Source of the DNA: Rhizoctonia solani
Taxonomy: Eukaryota > Basidiomycota > Agaricomycetes > Cantharellales > Ceratobasidiaceae
Assembly (NCBI RefSeq): GCF_016906535.1
Contig: NC_057370.1
Span: 3,224,001 to 3,288,000, forward strand
Reading direction: 5' to 3'
Length of the DNA: 64,000 bases
The notes beneath the pieces are model-generated. The model saw only the letters and a list, made by a program, of their open reading frames with translations. It ran no database searches and was not told where the DNA came from. The position numbers and the translations under genes were made by a program. This document shows positions 37,063-48,600 of this stretch, in pieces (positions within the stretch are counted from its first letter, which is position 1; every line of letters begins with the position of its first letter).

Positions 37063-37449
37063 TTAGACGACCGCTCGCCCTCCTCCACCAACCAAGATAG
37101 TCCCCCCTGGTGCAGCTTCAGCAGCGAGCTCCTCCTCAGGATTTTTGTGATTGTGTTGAGGAATACCTGTAGGAGCTGGTTCGGTGGCTAAACCAGTTGT
37201 GCAGAAATCAACGCGCGCGATTAATGAAACTGCTATGATCGCAGCGCAATGGGCATACCGTGGTGAGTCGAGGACTTTTCTGCTGCAGCGTGTTGCTTGG
37301 CTAGCCCTTTCTCCTTGAGCGATGGGTTATGCAAAACTCCGCCCAGAGTTGCTTCGACTTTGCCAACGATGGACTGGTGAATATTTTATTCACCTTATCT
37401 ATGCGTTGAAGTATATCATGATACAACTCACCTCGGCGCTGAGCGGCAT
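37063..37449 (-). CDS. Short stress-type (CsbD-like) protein, 85 aa
   Basis: Found by splicing, not as a long ORF. Exons 37432-37449, 37259-37373 and 37063-37187 join in phase. The protein is MPLSAE, then SIVGKVEATLGGVLHNPSLK, EKGLAKQHAAAEKSS, and a tail TEPAPTGIPQHNHKNPEEEL ending GGGGRAVV. The GK.E..LG....NPS...KG core resembles CsbD-type stress proteins (tentative). It matches, over about 25 residues, the C-terminal domain of the repeat protein encoded just downstream on the same strand. Function unknown; a soluble stress-response role is a guess. Confidence 0.6.
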
Positions 37450-37885
37450 TTCGATGTAGTCAGATGTTTATAACAAAGGGGAGATGGATAAGTATAAGCA
37501 CCCTGGTAGTCCGTACTTACTACCAGTACATACTTATATGCGATGGCGCGAAGTTCCCTCGCGATATGGCGAGCTATATTAAGACTACGTCACTCGTCCC
37601 ATGTGATACGGGAGGGTCCAATATTAGATGTGCTTCGCAAGATAAGAAGGAACGACCACTCGAAAAAGGCTACAAGTGGATACCAAGCCGATAGATTCCA
37701 TGCGAAGATCCATTTGGATCCAAACCGCTGCGCATATAGCCACCAAAGCGGGAATATCTAAACGGGGTTTATCCTTTAAATCTGAAGTTAATACGAAAAT
37801 CATTGACTATTCAATTATTACTACATTGTACAATTGGTACCAGTATGATCGAATTTAGTATACAGAATTACGAATGCGTTGATAT
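37450..37885. other. Intergenic stretch
   Basis: No gene supported between the short CsbD-like gene and the repeat-protein gene. Confidence 0.4.
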
Positions 37886-39081
37886 TTAGTGACGGATGTT
37901 GGCATCTCCATGCGCGGCCTCCTCCTTGGCGAGCTTCGCAGCCTGTGCCTCCTCCTGTTTCTGGACACCCTTGGCGTGCATGCTAGGGTTTTTTATGATT
38001 GAGCCGAGGGTGGCCTCAACCTTGCCGATCATAGCCTTGGCTCCGCCGCCAGAGGCCTGTGTGGACGTGGGGTGGGGGCCGGCGCCAGTCGTACCGGTGG
38101 TACCGGTGGCTCCGAGAGGCTGTTGTTCATGGCGGCCGAGATTACCGTCGTTCTGATTTTTATCATTAGTAAAACGTTATGTCTAAACTAAGCTCTAAAA
38201 CTCACAGTACGACCAGTGACAGGGTTAGTTCCGGGGGGAGGGTTGGGTCCGGTCTTGTCGCCGGTCATCGGGTTGTGGGTGTTGGTTACGCCGTCGCCCG
38301 TCAGAGGGTTATGCGTGTTGTGTGTGTTGGTACCAGAAGTGACGCCAGTGTGAGTGCCAGTGTGGCCGGTGGTATGTGCGCCAGTGGTGTGAGTGCCGGT
38401 AGTGTGAGTGCCGGTGGTATGCGCCCCGGTCCCGGTATATCCACCGGGTTGTTGCTCATGGCGGCCAAGGTTTCCGTCGTTCTTTGCGAGGAAAATGTGA
38501 GTAAGGTGAATATACATTGTGGGGAGGAGCGACTTACGGTGCGGCCAGTGACAGGGTTAGTTCCGGGAGGAGGATTGGGTCCGGTCTTGTCACCAGTCAG
38601 CGGGTTGTGAGTGTTCGTTACGCCATCACCAGTAAGGGGGTTGTGGGTGTTATGCGTGTTGGTTCCAGAGGTGACACTGGTGTGGGCTCCAGTGTGGCCA
38701 GTCGTATGCGCACCAGTGTCGGTATATCCACCAGTCATCGGATTATGGGTATTTGTGACACCGTCGCCCGTCAGGGGGTTGTGGGTGTTGTGGGTATTGG
38801 CTCCGGAGGTCATGCCTGTACCAGGGCCAGTTGCACCGGTGTGGCGAGCTTCGGGGGGCTGCTGCTCGTTGCGGCCAAGGTTACCATCCTTCTGTAAACG
38901 AAACGCATATAAGATCTTGAAAATTCGGAATGGTCAAAAGACTTACGGTACGTCCGGTCATGGGGTTGGTTCCAGGAGGGGGATGGGGACCGGTCTTGTC
39001 ACCGGTAAGGGGGTTATGAGTGTTGGTGACACCGTCGCCAGTGAAGGGGTTGTGGGTGTTGTGGGTGTTGTTGGAGTTCAT
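37886..39081 (-). CDS. Exon-repeat hydrophilic protein with CsbD-like C-terminal domain
   Basis: Four exons (38947-39081, 38538-38891, 38206-38481, 37886-38152), all joined in phase 0, give 343 aa. Exons 1-3 each end in PPPGTNP(M/V)TGRT, and exons 2-4 each begin (K/N)DGNLGR(N/H)EQQP, so the body was built by duplication of an exon module. Inside are tandem copies of THNPLTGDGVTNTHNP and Thr/Gly/His runs (GAHTTGTHTTG). The last exon ends with GKVEATLGSIIKNPSMHAKG and a charged helix rich in Ala, Lys, Glu and Gln. No signal peptide or membrane span. Composition (Gly, Thr, Asn, His) suggests a disordered hydrophilin-type protein, perhaps for desiccation or heat stress (inference). Confidence 0.8.
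38206..39081 (-). repeat. Intragenic repeat array (THNPLTGDGV module)
   Basis: At least four imperfect copies of a unit encoding NTHNTHNP(L/F)TGDGVTNTHNP, plus three copies of the GTNPVTGRT/intron/NDGNLGR junction. Copies differ at synonymous sites, so they are not a very recent expansion. Confidence 0.75.
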
Positions 39082-39564
39082 GATGATGGAAGTGTGTTTG
39101 AGTATCGAAGTTGATCTGCGAGTAGTGAGTCTGAATGAGTCCGAGAGCTCAGCTTTTATTCGTTTCGTTAGGTGTGCGGGACCGCGGCGCTAAAATGGCA
39201 ATGACGCGATGGATGGTTCATTCGAAACCACAGAATGACGCGGCGTATGACGTTCCAAAATATCATAGCATTTTGGCGCAAAATCTATTGCCATCGCCAA
39301 ATAGTCATGAGACCTTCCTGGCGGGACCATACCGTTATGCGTGATGTCATTGTCTTCGGTAATCGCAAGTGGATCACGTGCAGCTGCGGTTGCGAACTTC
39401 TATATTCCCCATGTGGAAGAGTAATAATACATAGCAAGACAGACGTGAATATTCACTATGGCAGAACGCTTAGTATGCGATCAATTCGCTTCGGAAATGA
39501 CATCACGCACCAACTTGATAGCAATCTTCTATAAATAATAACAATAAATAAACAACGCGATCCA
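39082..39564. other. Intergenic; promoter of repeat protein and 3' flank of the next gene
   Basis: No ORF or repeat recognised apart from AT-rich promoter-like sequence. Confidence 0.4.
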
Positions 39565-39989
39565 TTATGACTTCTTCTCCTTGTTTGACGAGTCCCGGTG
39601 CTTGTGCATGGCGGCCCATTGAGCACCATGACACGAAATAATGTGCTGGATGTGATCCTGGTATGGATCAGCTTGAGCCGAGGAAATTGAAAACAGAGGT
39701 CAACGTGCCATTTTCTTTTGGTGCAACTTTTGCCATTCCTCAGTTTCCCAGGGCTGGGAACAGCATGTAAACGCCCTTCTCCCCAACACCAAAATAGCAT
39801 GTGTGCACTCACCAACCAACCATGTCCCTTGGTTCCTAATTTCTCCGTCCAGCACACCACCGCCACACCACCGATCAAAAACCAAACAGCCCTGAGGCAA
39901 TTCCTGTTCTCCTGGTGTGTTTGAGGGAGCGGCGATACCCATCCTTGGGACGGTCCATATACCACGATGGGTGGTCGACCAAGAGCCAT
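39565..39989 (-). CDS. Small single-pass membrane protein, divergent family member
   Basis: Exons 39813-39989, 39705-39753 and 39565-39671 join in phase to 110 aa. MALGRPPIVVYGPSQGWVSP leads into one hydrophobic segment, LRAVWFLIGGVAVVCW. Then come EKLGTKGHGW and, in later exons, WETEEWQKLHQKKMA and HGAQWAAMHKHRDSSNKEKK. The R-x-x-W-F-x-I-GG-x4-W pattern of the membrane segment and the basic Trp/His-rich follow-up resemble the proteins at 213, 33635 and 50337, but the exon lengths differ, so common descent is only suggested. Function unknown. Confidence 0.5.
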
Positions 39990-42474
39990 GCGGGTCCTGC
40001 ACCGAGACTTGTTGACAAGTCGACGAAAATGCACTGCGTGCATCATGTAACGCTAGATCGGAGAAGCGGAGCTCGATTAACACAGTCCTAGAACCAGGAT
40101 CTCTAGACCTGGACAATCCCCTTTTATCACACGAGTAGAGGCTCTTGGGAAATTGTCGTGCTTAAATATGGCGTCACCTGGATGGCAAAGGTGGACGGCA
40201 GGATTTATAAACTCGCAGCTCGGAAGATAATTAAGTACGCGCGTCCGGCGTGGTGGTTGTACATTTGGCGTGTCCATGATTGGCCGAAAAATCTGCCACC
40301 AAATCAAGGTCAAGGCGGGATACAGTCTCGCCGAGACTTGCGTGGCCGTGGCCGGGTTTCTGAGCCCGAACAACCGCCGGCCAAACGGTTGGCACGTGAT
40401 TTGTTCCGCTTACTCAGACCTGATGACACAAAACCAGCATATACATGGAGACAATTCTCCAAAGTTGAATAAGCGAATAGCTAGTTACGATGTTATCAAG
40501 CCGAACATTTGCAGCTGTCCGTAACATACTCACCCGGGTCTGACAACATTACATTTTAGATCAAAGCCATGACCACGATTCCCACTCATCTCCAACTTGA
40601 ACCTTAACCGTTTTCGAGACCTTTTGTATGACCTAACTTATTTCTATTATTATGGGCATAGATAAGCTATAATCATATACATGGTGTCTGGTCGATCAAC
40701 TCCTAGACCAGCTTCTAGTTGTATGGCCAACATTGTCAACGATCCGGTCATGGGGTAGAGCCAAAATATTAAAATCACATCGGAGCCGACGGAACTTTTT
40801 TCGCTGAGAGCCAAGTTCAAAGGCAGCAAAGTTTGTCTGACAAAGCTACATAACCTCATACCCTTGCACTTGGTGCGTCATTTCACAAGAAGGAAACTTA
40901 AATAGCAAAATTATTATATGATTTCCCCACATTTAAATTTGACGCTGGTAATCGTGTGTTAATTGCACACACACACATATCCGTTGTAATTTTGAAGCAG
41001 TCTTCGTGCCTAAATATGATGCGAATATAGAGGATACAATAATGTTCAAGCAGGGTCACCCCTCTGAGTACGAAAGTATGGATATATGCCGGGATTTTAT
41101 GCAATAATAGTGGTCGTGTAGTACTCGTACCGCTATCCTAACCGTAGCCTTTGATTCAACCACCCCTATATGTTGCAGCGGTTGGATAATAGGTAATAAT
41201 ATCCTAAATCTGTACTTAATGTCATTGTTCCCCCCTATAGTTCCTGCGGTCATGCTCCCATATAAAACAATCCAACTGACCGCTGGAGACGGGTGTACGA
41301 GGTGGTGGAAAGAGATGTATATCCGCATATGCGGGCACGTGTTATATACATGCAGTACACGCGGTCAGGGGCATACCCCCGTGCCTCCCCTACTACACCG
41401 CTAACCACGTGCAAATAAGCAATCCTTTATTCGCTTCTTTAGCATGTTCTAAATAGGCTCAAGGTTGATGAGTGGCGCCGCTGGACTTTACACGGGCATG
41501 AAGCGTGTGATCATGGCGGCCTGTGTCGGACTGACTTATGGCGTGAGAGGTTCCCGGTCCCGAGAAACATACCTTTACAAATAGAAACCGTATCAGATCA
41601 CCGCTGGCGATGCATCATGATGTGATCGTGCCCTAGGGGCAAAAGTCGATCCATTGAGCCATGTCTCAACCCAGCCATAAGGTATCTCCGGTTCGGAAGA
41701 ATTCTTACCTGGAGGTATGAAAGTCTCATGTGTAACGCCTTTATGCGCAATGTACATGTTGATACGTTTTCACTCATCGGCTTATCCGACGAATAGGAGC
41801 TAGTTGCTCTGATTTTAAGGGATTGATCACGGTGATATGCTGAAGAGTTTTGTGATCCAAGTTGTGTATGTCTCGCCCCACATGCATGCTCTTATGGATA
41901 CCCCGGCATCTTTCGCACGTGTCAGACTCGGCAATGAAACTGGCGATCCCACTATGCTCGATTAGGCGGGTCCGCAGAAACAAGTTTGCTAATATCATAA
42001 CAATGCGACAGAGAGTCTCAGCGATTTCGGTTATCCGAGCAGTTATATCATAAAGAAAGAATAAGTCGCCTGTGACAAATCAACCGACGCTGAGAGAGAT
42101 CTCAATGAAATCCACGTGTTAGAAGCCCAAATGAAAGCTCTCCCCTCTATTTCGGTAGAGTTTTCAGGACCAGGTTGATATTGATGAAGCATCCTTCGAA
42201 CTCGCTAAATGGATTAGCCACACTCGGGCCTCGCTTAGGCATCCTCAAACGAATGGGAGAAACATAAATATTATTCGTACAACCAAGAATACAGAAATGC
42301 GAATTGTAGAAAGCAGAATCGAAACGCACAGCAACATGAGGCCTCGGCGAGTGTTTTCAAGAGGTCAGCACGAGGAATGCCAACGAACTGGGGTTGTAGC
42401 TTTGATATCAAACACATGGTAGGGGTGTAAATCGGAGGCGAACAGAGAATAAGCCAGGTGCTAAAACGCTAGGT
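39990..42474. other. Intergenic stretch, no supported gene
   Basis: About 2.5 kb with short unrelated ORFs on both strands. No domain, RNA gene, LTR or TSD recognised. Confidence 0.45.
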
Positions 42475-43046
42475 TTAAGCTTCGTATCGGATGGCGTAGC
42501 GGTTCAGCAACAATGTGGTTATAAGCTCAGAAAGGATGTGCCATCCTCCAATTTTTATCTCCAATCGAGCATGACTCGGGCCGTCAAGAAGCCACTCATA
42601 GAGAGCGATGAGCCTGTCGTTTTTGTCGTAGCACTTAAATCTAGGGTTAGCGCATTGCCTACATGCATACATTTGAGCGTCACGCACCTCGAGACGGCGA
42701 GAGCCTGGTCTCCACTGATACTCATTCCCGTCTACCGCAACAAAAGATCTAGACCTTGCCGTCGCAAGTTTGCTCAGAGGGTGCTGACGGGGGAACGCCT
42801 GCATGCTCACCTTCCCGGAAGTCCGTTCTTCCTCTTGAGATACAAGACCATCGGAACTGCAGGGCGTCCGCCAAGATGTAGGTCCCCAAGTTTGTCTCCA
42901 TCCCCAAAACACATTGTCGCTCGCCATGGCTCACTTGGGTGTAGGGCAAGACGCTCATTTGTCCTATCAAGCTGCGTCACTCGCGGTTGTGTTTGAACAG
43001 TCGTCAATTCGTATCTGTCAGGTGCATATAAGCAATTGAATGCCAA
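42475..43046 (-). CDS. DUF6593-like protein, 5' end uncertain
   Basis: The last exon reads RSFVAVDGNEYQWRPGSRRL, LIALYEW and HILSELITTLLLNRYAIRYE. This fits the end of the agaricomycete DUF6593 fold, a predicted beta-barrel with F..DG..Y.W and a final I..T.LLL.R. Splicing a GTGAGC...CAAG intron (about 42700-42830) to the upstream frame gives RATMCFGDGDKLGDLHLGG and VLYLKRKNGLPG, beta-strand-like sequence before the RSFV exon. Reading without the intron gives a 150-aa ORF from ATG 42927 instead. No ATG is found for the spliced version within the first exon, so a further 5' exon may exist. Function of this large fungal family is unknown. Confidence 0.45.
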
Positions 43047-44276
43047 TCCAATTCGAAGGGATGTTCACATTACTCTTCCCTCAGCATCTATAAACTTGTT
43101 ATTGAATAAATCGCCGGTCACATCTATATAATGGGCATTTAGCAATCACACCTGTGGCGATAGAATAAGGTTATGGACTGACCAAATAATACAGTAAACG
43201 TTGGAGCTGTCGACATCATAATAATACACTTTGAAGCTTAAGGACAGCTGGGTTTGGGCAGACTACTAGCCATGACTGCACGGGATAAGACTCGTATATA
43301 TAGACGTCAAAAACCGAAAAATCCAACGACCGGAGAAGGCGATGCGATCGCTCTCGCACGGGATGAAGCCGGCTCCAGGGGGAGAACAGGGGTTTCGTGC
43401 TGGTATCCACTCCCTTGGAACTTGCCACGCGACCATTCCCACGTGGCCGACCACGAGGACGACGATCATCGGGACGTCTTCGTATTTTAAGCGCTAGGCC
43501 GCTTCGCGTCCTACTCCTGACCCTGTGCGAATAAGGGCTGGGCTGGGATACAATCACCTTGTTACGCCTTTCTGCTTATAGCGCTCATATACATACCCAT
43601 TTTCATCGATCCTTCTACTCCTGTGTACTACCCAATTTGATGGGTGCAGCTGACGCCAGATTTGCCTATCCAGATGGCCATCCTTGCTGCAACGGTGACT
43701 CGAAAAAGAAATAAACATGAAAGAGTCGTTTTCACACATTGGTTTTTACGCAATGCCTTTCAGATGGACAGATCATTTGGGCGCAATGCTCATTAATAAA
43801 AATAGTTAGATCCTTCCCAATTCAAGCCGCAGCGCACATCAGGTCCTGAGCATGTGCACAATACCAATCGATGTATATGTGGGGTGCGAGACCTGCAGGA
43901 ATCTTATCGGTAGCGGAAAGTTACAACCAGCCTAGCAAACGCAGATGTGAGAGGTATAGTGTCTATTCTAGAGAGGTATAGCATCCACTCTAGAACTTAC
44001 GTAGTTCTTAGGATGAGGAACGCATCGGCCTGATTGTCCCTCATCGCTGGATCTACAAATGACTCTCACAGTATTGGGACGCCGCCACCCCCGAATTAAT
44101 ATGATGGGAAGCCGTAGCTGGGGTCAGTTGACACCATCCTGATTCGAGAAGCACATGGTCTGAAAAGTTCACAAGATGTGCATTTGTATTGTTTTCATTA
44201 TAGAATCTAGAGAATTCAGCTCCTCATTAATCTCTGAGGTATATGGTCCCACCAGGCCATTGACTCACCTACATTA
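43047..44276. other. Intergenic stretch
   Basis: About 1.2 kb. Contains a two-unit 22-bp tandem repeat at 43949-43992; no supported gene. Confidence 0.4.
43949..43992. repeat. Two-copy 22-bp tandem repeat
   Basis: Two consecutive units both begin GAGAGGTATAG and end CTCTA/TTCTA, with a few differences in between. Local slippage or duplication. Confidence 0.55.
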
Positions 44277-45440
44277 CTATACGCCAATCACGCCCGTTGC
44301 TACGGCATACTCGGCATTGATGATACTGCTCGTCGCAGCACCTATACAAACATTATTCGCGAGAACAACAAACTTGATATCCAGCACCGGGCATTTTCGT
44401 ATCCGGCCAACATTGACACCTGCTCCACGTTGGAAGTCACGGTCCAGACGAGGCTGCGGTCGATCCGGCTCGTCGTGAACAAAGATAGCCTGTCGAGGAG
44501 CAGAGGGGCATCCAAGTGTCTGGGGCTCACTAACGTACGCGCGGAGTGCGGCGATTACGTCCTCCGGAGAAGGCGGTGGACGGCGGTGGAACCGAACGGA
44601 TACCGACTCCGAGTGACCATCCAGAACTGGAACACGGAAGCATGTTGCTGAAACAGTAATGGGGTGCGTCGCGTGATGCTCGAATGCTTTTCCCTCGTCA
44701 GCCAGTCCGCCGAGGATTTTCCCGGCCTCCCATTCCATCTTTTCCTCTTCACCGCCAATATAAGGAACTACATTATCGAGAATGTCAAGCGAGGGAACAC
44801 CTGGGTATCCGGCACCGGAGATAGCCTGAAGCGTGGTGACCTGTACGATTTCGATAGGTCCAAAGGCCGACTCTAGGGCGGCGAGTGGGATGACGAGACC
44901 AGTCGTCGAACAATTGGCATTTGTGACGATGAAGCCCTTTTTAAGCGGTGGAGATTGAAGGGATCGTTGGTAAGGAACAATAGAAAGGTGGGATGGGTTA
45001 ACGAGGGGGACGATGAGGGGTACCACAGGATCTCGACGGTGATTCTTCGAGTTGGAAAATATAGCTAATTCGGCTGCTCTGAACGCAAGTTCTGTCCAAA
45101 GGATCAGTTCAGTTAAGGAATAGTGCTATCAAACATCAAACCTCAGCATACCAATGTCTCCTGCAACGTCTGCGTCGAGCCCCGAAAATACAACTCCGCA
45201 GTCCTTGAAGACACCACCCGGTTTACATTCCTGAACCACCATTTCCCGCACTGCCTCGGGAATAGGTGATGCCTGTTTCCATTTGACTGCTTTGACGTAT
45301 GCTTGACCAGCAGAGCGTGATGAAGCTCCAAGTGCGTGGATCCTGAAGAATGGATGTGTGGACAGTAACAAGATGAAGCGTTGACCGACAGTTCCGGTCG
45401 CGCCTAGAATGCCGACTTTGATTGGAGTTTGAGGACTCAT
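44277..45440 (-). CDS. Aspartate-semialdehyde dehydrogenase
   Basis: NADPH-dependent reduction of beta-aspartyl phosphate to aspartate semialdehyde, the branch to homoserine, threonine and methionine. Exons 45152-45440 and 44277-45091 join in phase to an intact 367-aa protein. The Rossmann motif is KVGILGATGTVGQRFI at residues 8-23. SGLDADVAGDIGE precedes NPSHLSIV. The catalytic Cys is in TNANCSTTGLVIPL, followed by TLQAISGAGYPGVPS and the active-site His region SVRFHR. Length matches the fungal family. It faces the EMC6 gene at 49363. Without the LINE between them, the two start codons would be only about 220 bp apart. Confidence 0.95.
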
Positions 45441-45596
45441 TTTCGGGAGTATCAGCAGTTAAACGATACCACCACCAGCAATGTTGCCGTCTTGAAAACA
45501 CAAGAACAAATCTGAGTCACTTTGGCGGATGGAGTCAATCGTCGGCCCAAATCGCACGAAACTGAATTTGCATTTCAAACCTATCAATGGCCGTGA
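45441..45596. promoter_or_regulatory. ASADH side of a divergent promoter split by a LINE
   Basis: 156 bp between the ASADH start and the LINE target site. Together with 49323-49362 it makes a compact bidirectional promoter for ASADH and EMC6, now separated by 3.7 kb. No TATA box recognised. Confidence 0.6.
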
Positions 45597-45609
45597 GTAT
45601 ACACACGTG
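45597..45609. repeat. Left target-site duplication of the LINE (13 bp)
   Basis: GTATACACACGTG here is repeated exactly at 49310-49322 after the poly(A) tail. It contains a CACGTG palindrome. Confidence 0.9.
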
Positions 45610-48600
45610 TTCACCACCCAAACTGGGCCCTCGAGGGGTCAAAGTGGGTCAACAACCTCCCTAACCCCAGCGCTAGACTACTGGACAACTGGGCTTCGGA
45701 GAATGATTTCCACGTTCTTAATGACCTTACAGTACCTACACGCAACGGAAAGAAAGGCCAAGCCGACTCAATCATCGACCTCACATTGCTCAATAGCATC
45801 GCTGTTGATGCTTTTGTGGATTTCGACTGGACATGCGAAGCCGAAGGAGCCATGGGATCTGATCACAATATTATTTCATGGGCGATAGGCGCACACGATC
45901 AAACTGATGCCGCAACGCACCCGAAACCTCCCCCTACCTTCACTATCGATCCCGAACTTGAGGAAGAATGGACAAACGCTTTCGTAGCACACCTGTCCAA
46001 CGAAAATCTCCCCTCCCAACCCAAAACACCAAGCGAACTAGACTCCATGGCAGTTGGCATCCTCCAAGCAATGGCGAACGCTACTGAGGACTCCATGCCT
46101 AAGAAGAAACAAGGAGCAAAAAGCAGACGCTCTCCGTGGTGGAACTCCGAATGTTCAAAGGCATTGCGCGATCTCAAACATCCCCCCGACAACCGCTCTC
46201 GCGACGCCCGCCGTGCATGCCTGCGGGGCGCTATCAGACGCGCTCGTAAATCTCACGCCGACCAAGTCTGCAAAGCTGCATCCATTGGAAATGTATTCCG
46301 ATTCACCAACTGGTACAAGGGCAAACGTCGAGCACCCCTCCCTCCGATACGATTTGGTGGAGGGCTGGTCACAGTGCCACAACAGAAAGCTATCGCGCTG
46401 ACCGATAAATTCTTCCCAAAAGCCACATCCTCTCGGGTCTCCCTCGAACCCCTCGGGATCCCCCAAGCCCCCGAAAGACCGTGGCACAATATCACTAAGG
46501 AGGAAATAGAGACTGCACTCGCAAGCTCCTCCAACACTTCATCACCCGGAGCCTTTGGAACCAACTACCGTCTATTAAAATGGGCTTTCTCAGTCAGGCC
46601 GAACCCCATCCTTAATCTGTACAACGGCTGTCTCACCCTTGGATACCATCCGTCCTGCCTCCGGAACGCGGTCATAGCGGTCATACCCAAGCCAAACCGC
46701 AGCAATATGTCTGATCCCAAGTCCTACCGACCTATTTCGCTCCTGGAGACCCTCTCAAAATGCCTCGAGAAAGTGGTTACGCGTCGTCTTATCTTTGAAG
46801 CTGGCAAATTCGACCTTATTCCTCATTCACAATTTGGCGGACGCGACATGACCTCTTGTGCAGACGCCGGATTGTGCCTCACGCACGACACGAGAACCCA
46901 ATGGGCCCTTGGGAACCATGTCTCGCTACTCACGATGGATGTCTCTGGATATTTCAATAATGTTGACCACGCCAGGTTAATTTTCACTTTGAAAAGACTG
47001 GGATACGCGCACGAAATCTGCCAGTGGATCCAATCCTACCTACTCGAGAGAACCGCGCAACCGAAAATCGACGAAACTCTGTGCGACCCAATCAACTTGC
47101 CCGCGGTCGGTATCCCCCAGGGATCCCCCCTCTCACCCATATTGTCATCAATTTACTCTATTCCCCTCCTACGTGCAATTCAAGATCCCCAAGCTCTCAC
47201 CTATGCTTACGTCGACGATTTCTCCATTCTCGCCTTCTCCGACTCGCACGCTTCCAATACCACAATCCTTCAGAACATTGCAAACACCGCCAACAACACT
47301 CTCAGAGCACTTGGACTAGAGTTTGAACTCCCAAAATCCGACCTTATTCACTTCACCTCTCGCAAACAACAACCATCTAATGCCCAAATCACGCTCACAC
47401 ATGACCTCGGCACTTCCGTAATAACACCCAAAGTTGTGGTTCGCTGGTTGGGATTCTACCTGGATCAAAAACTTAATTTCAAGGAGCATGTACGCTACAT
47501 GGCCAACAAGGCGAACGCAATTCTAGCTGGTCTCCGTATGCTAGCTGACACTGTCAAGGGCATGTCCATGAGACACGCACGTATCTTATTCATTGCGTGC
47601 GTCAGACCCATTCTCACATACGGCTCCCTCATTTGGTTTCACGGTAACAACCAAAAAACAATGATCGACCCGATACAAAAAGCCCAGAATATGGGGATTA
47701 GGTGGCTCACCGGAGCATTCAAAACCTCTCCAACGGACGCCCTACACCACCTCGCCTCCATTCCTCCCATCCACATCTACCTCCAAAGACTCAACACAAA
47801 CGCTGCCACCAAATTGAGAGCCCTGCCCAGACACGCGGAAATTAGCCGCCGCCTCCCTAAGGCCTGGGACTCCCATGATCCCACCTTACCACACCCCCCC
47901 GAGCCTAAACGTCGCCAGACAGCCGTCCCTTCCCCCATCGTCCGACTAGCGGCACTGTCACACCCAGAATCCGAATTCCAAACCCCGTACCTTAACCCCC
48001 CCTGGGTCCCGGAAAATCCCTTCCCCGGCAGACTTCAATTCGCCTTCCCCCCTGCCGGCTCCCCAAAAGATCGCCGAGCAAAGATTGCGGAGAACGCCAA
48101 CCGCCTGATCGACGCACTCGCGCACGAGGGAACCCTGATTGGATTCTCCGACGGTTCAAAAGAGGTCCGTTCGGGAGTCCGGAAAGTAGGAGTTGGATAC
48201 AGCATCGTATGGAAGAAAGAGGAGGTCGCCAAATTCAGCGGCGGCATCGGCCCTCGCGCGGACATATTTGACGCCGAAATGCTCGCGCTTGCGCTCATTG
48301 TCCGCAGATGCACGCGATTTGCAAAGTCACACAATATTCTCAGAATCCACATCTTCTCGGACAACCTAGCCGCCGTACGCATTATCAACAAATGCAGCCC
48401 CCATGCCGCCCAATACGCATCAATACTATTCCGAAAAGAGGCCCACACATTCCTTCAAGGCAACGCAAGGAGGTCAATCGTGGTCCAATGGATCCCAGGC
48501 CACTCCAAAATCGAAGGCAACGAACGTGCGGACAAACTGGCTAACGCAGGACTCGACTCCCGCCCCACGCCGTTCTTTAACCGGACCGCTACCTGGGCCA

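Noticed and set aside
38179..38897. Plus-strand ORFs of 126-167 codons opposite the repeat protein
   Set aside because: They are reverse-frame reflections of a low-complexity repeat; the minus strand has consistent splice sites and phase-0 exons.
38206..39081. CRISPR-like regularly spaced repeats
   Set aside because: The repeats encode protein modules with synonymous variation and intron boundaries, not identical repeats with unique spacers.
39456..40046. 196-codon single ORF at the divergent membrane gene
   Set aside because: After the membrane segment it runs through two introns into non-protein-like sequence; the spliced 110-aa model gives a coherent charged C terminus.
48035..48448. 137-codon minus-strand ORF inside the LINE
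   Set aside because: It is the antisense shadow of the RNase H coding region and has no protein-like features.
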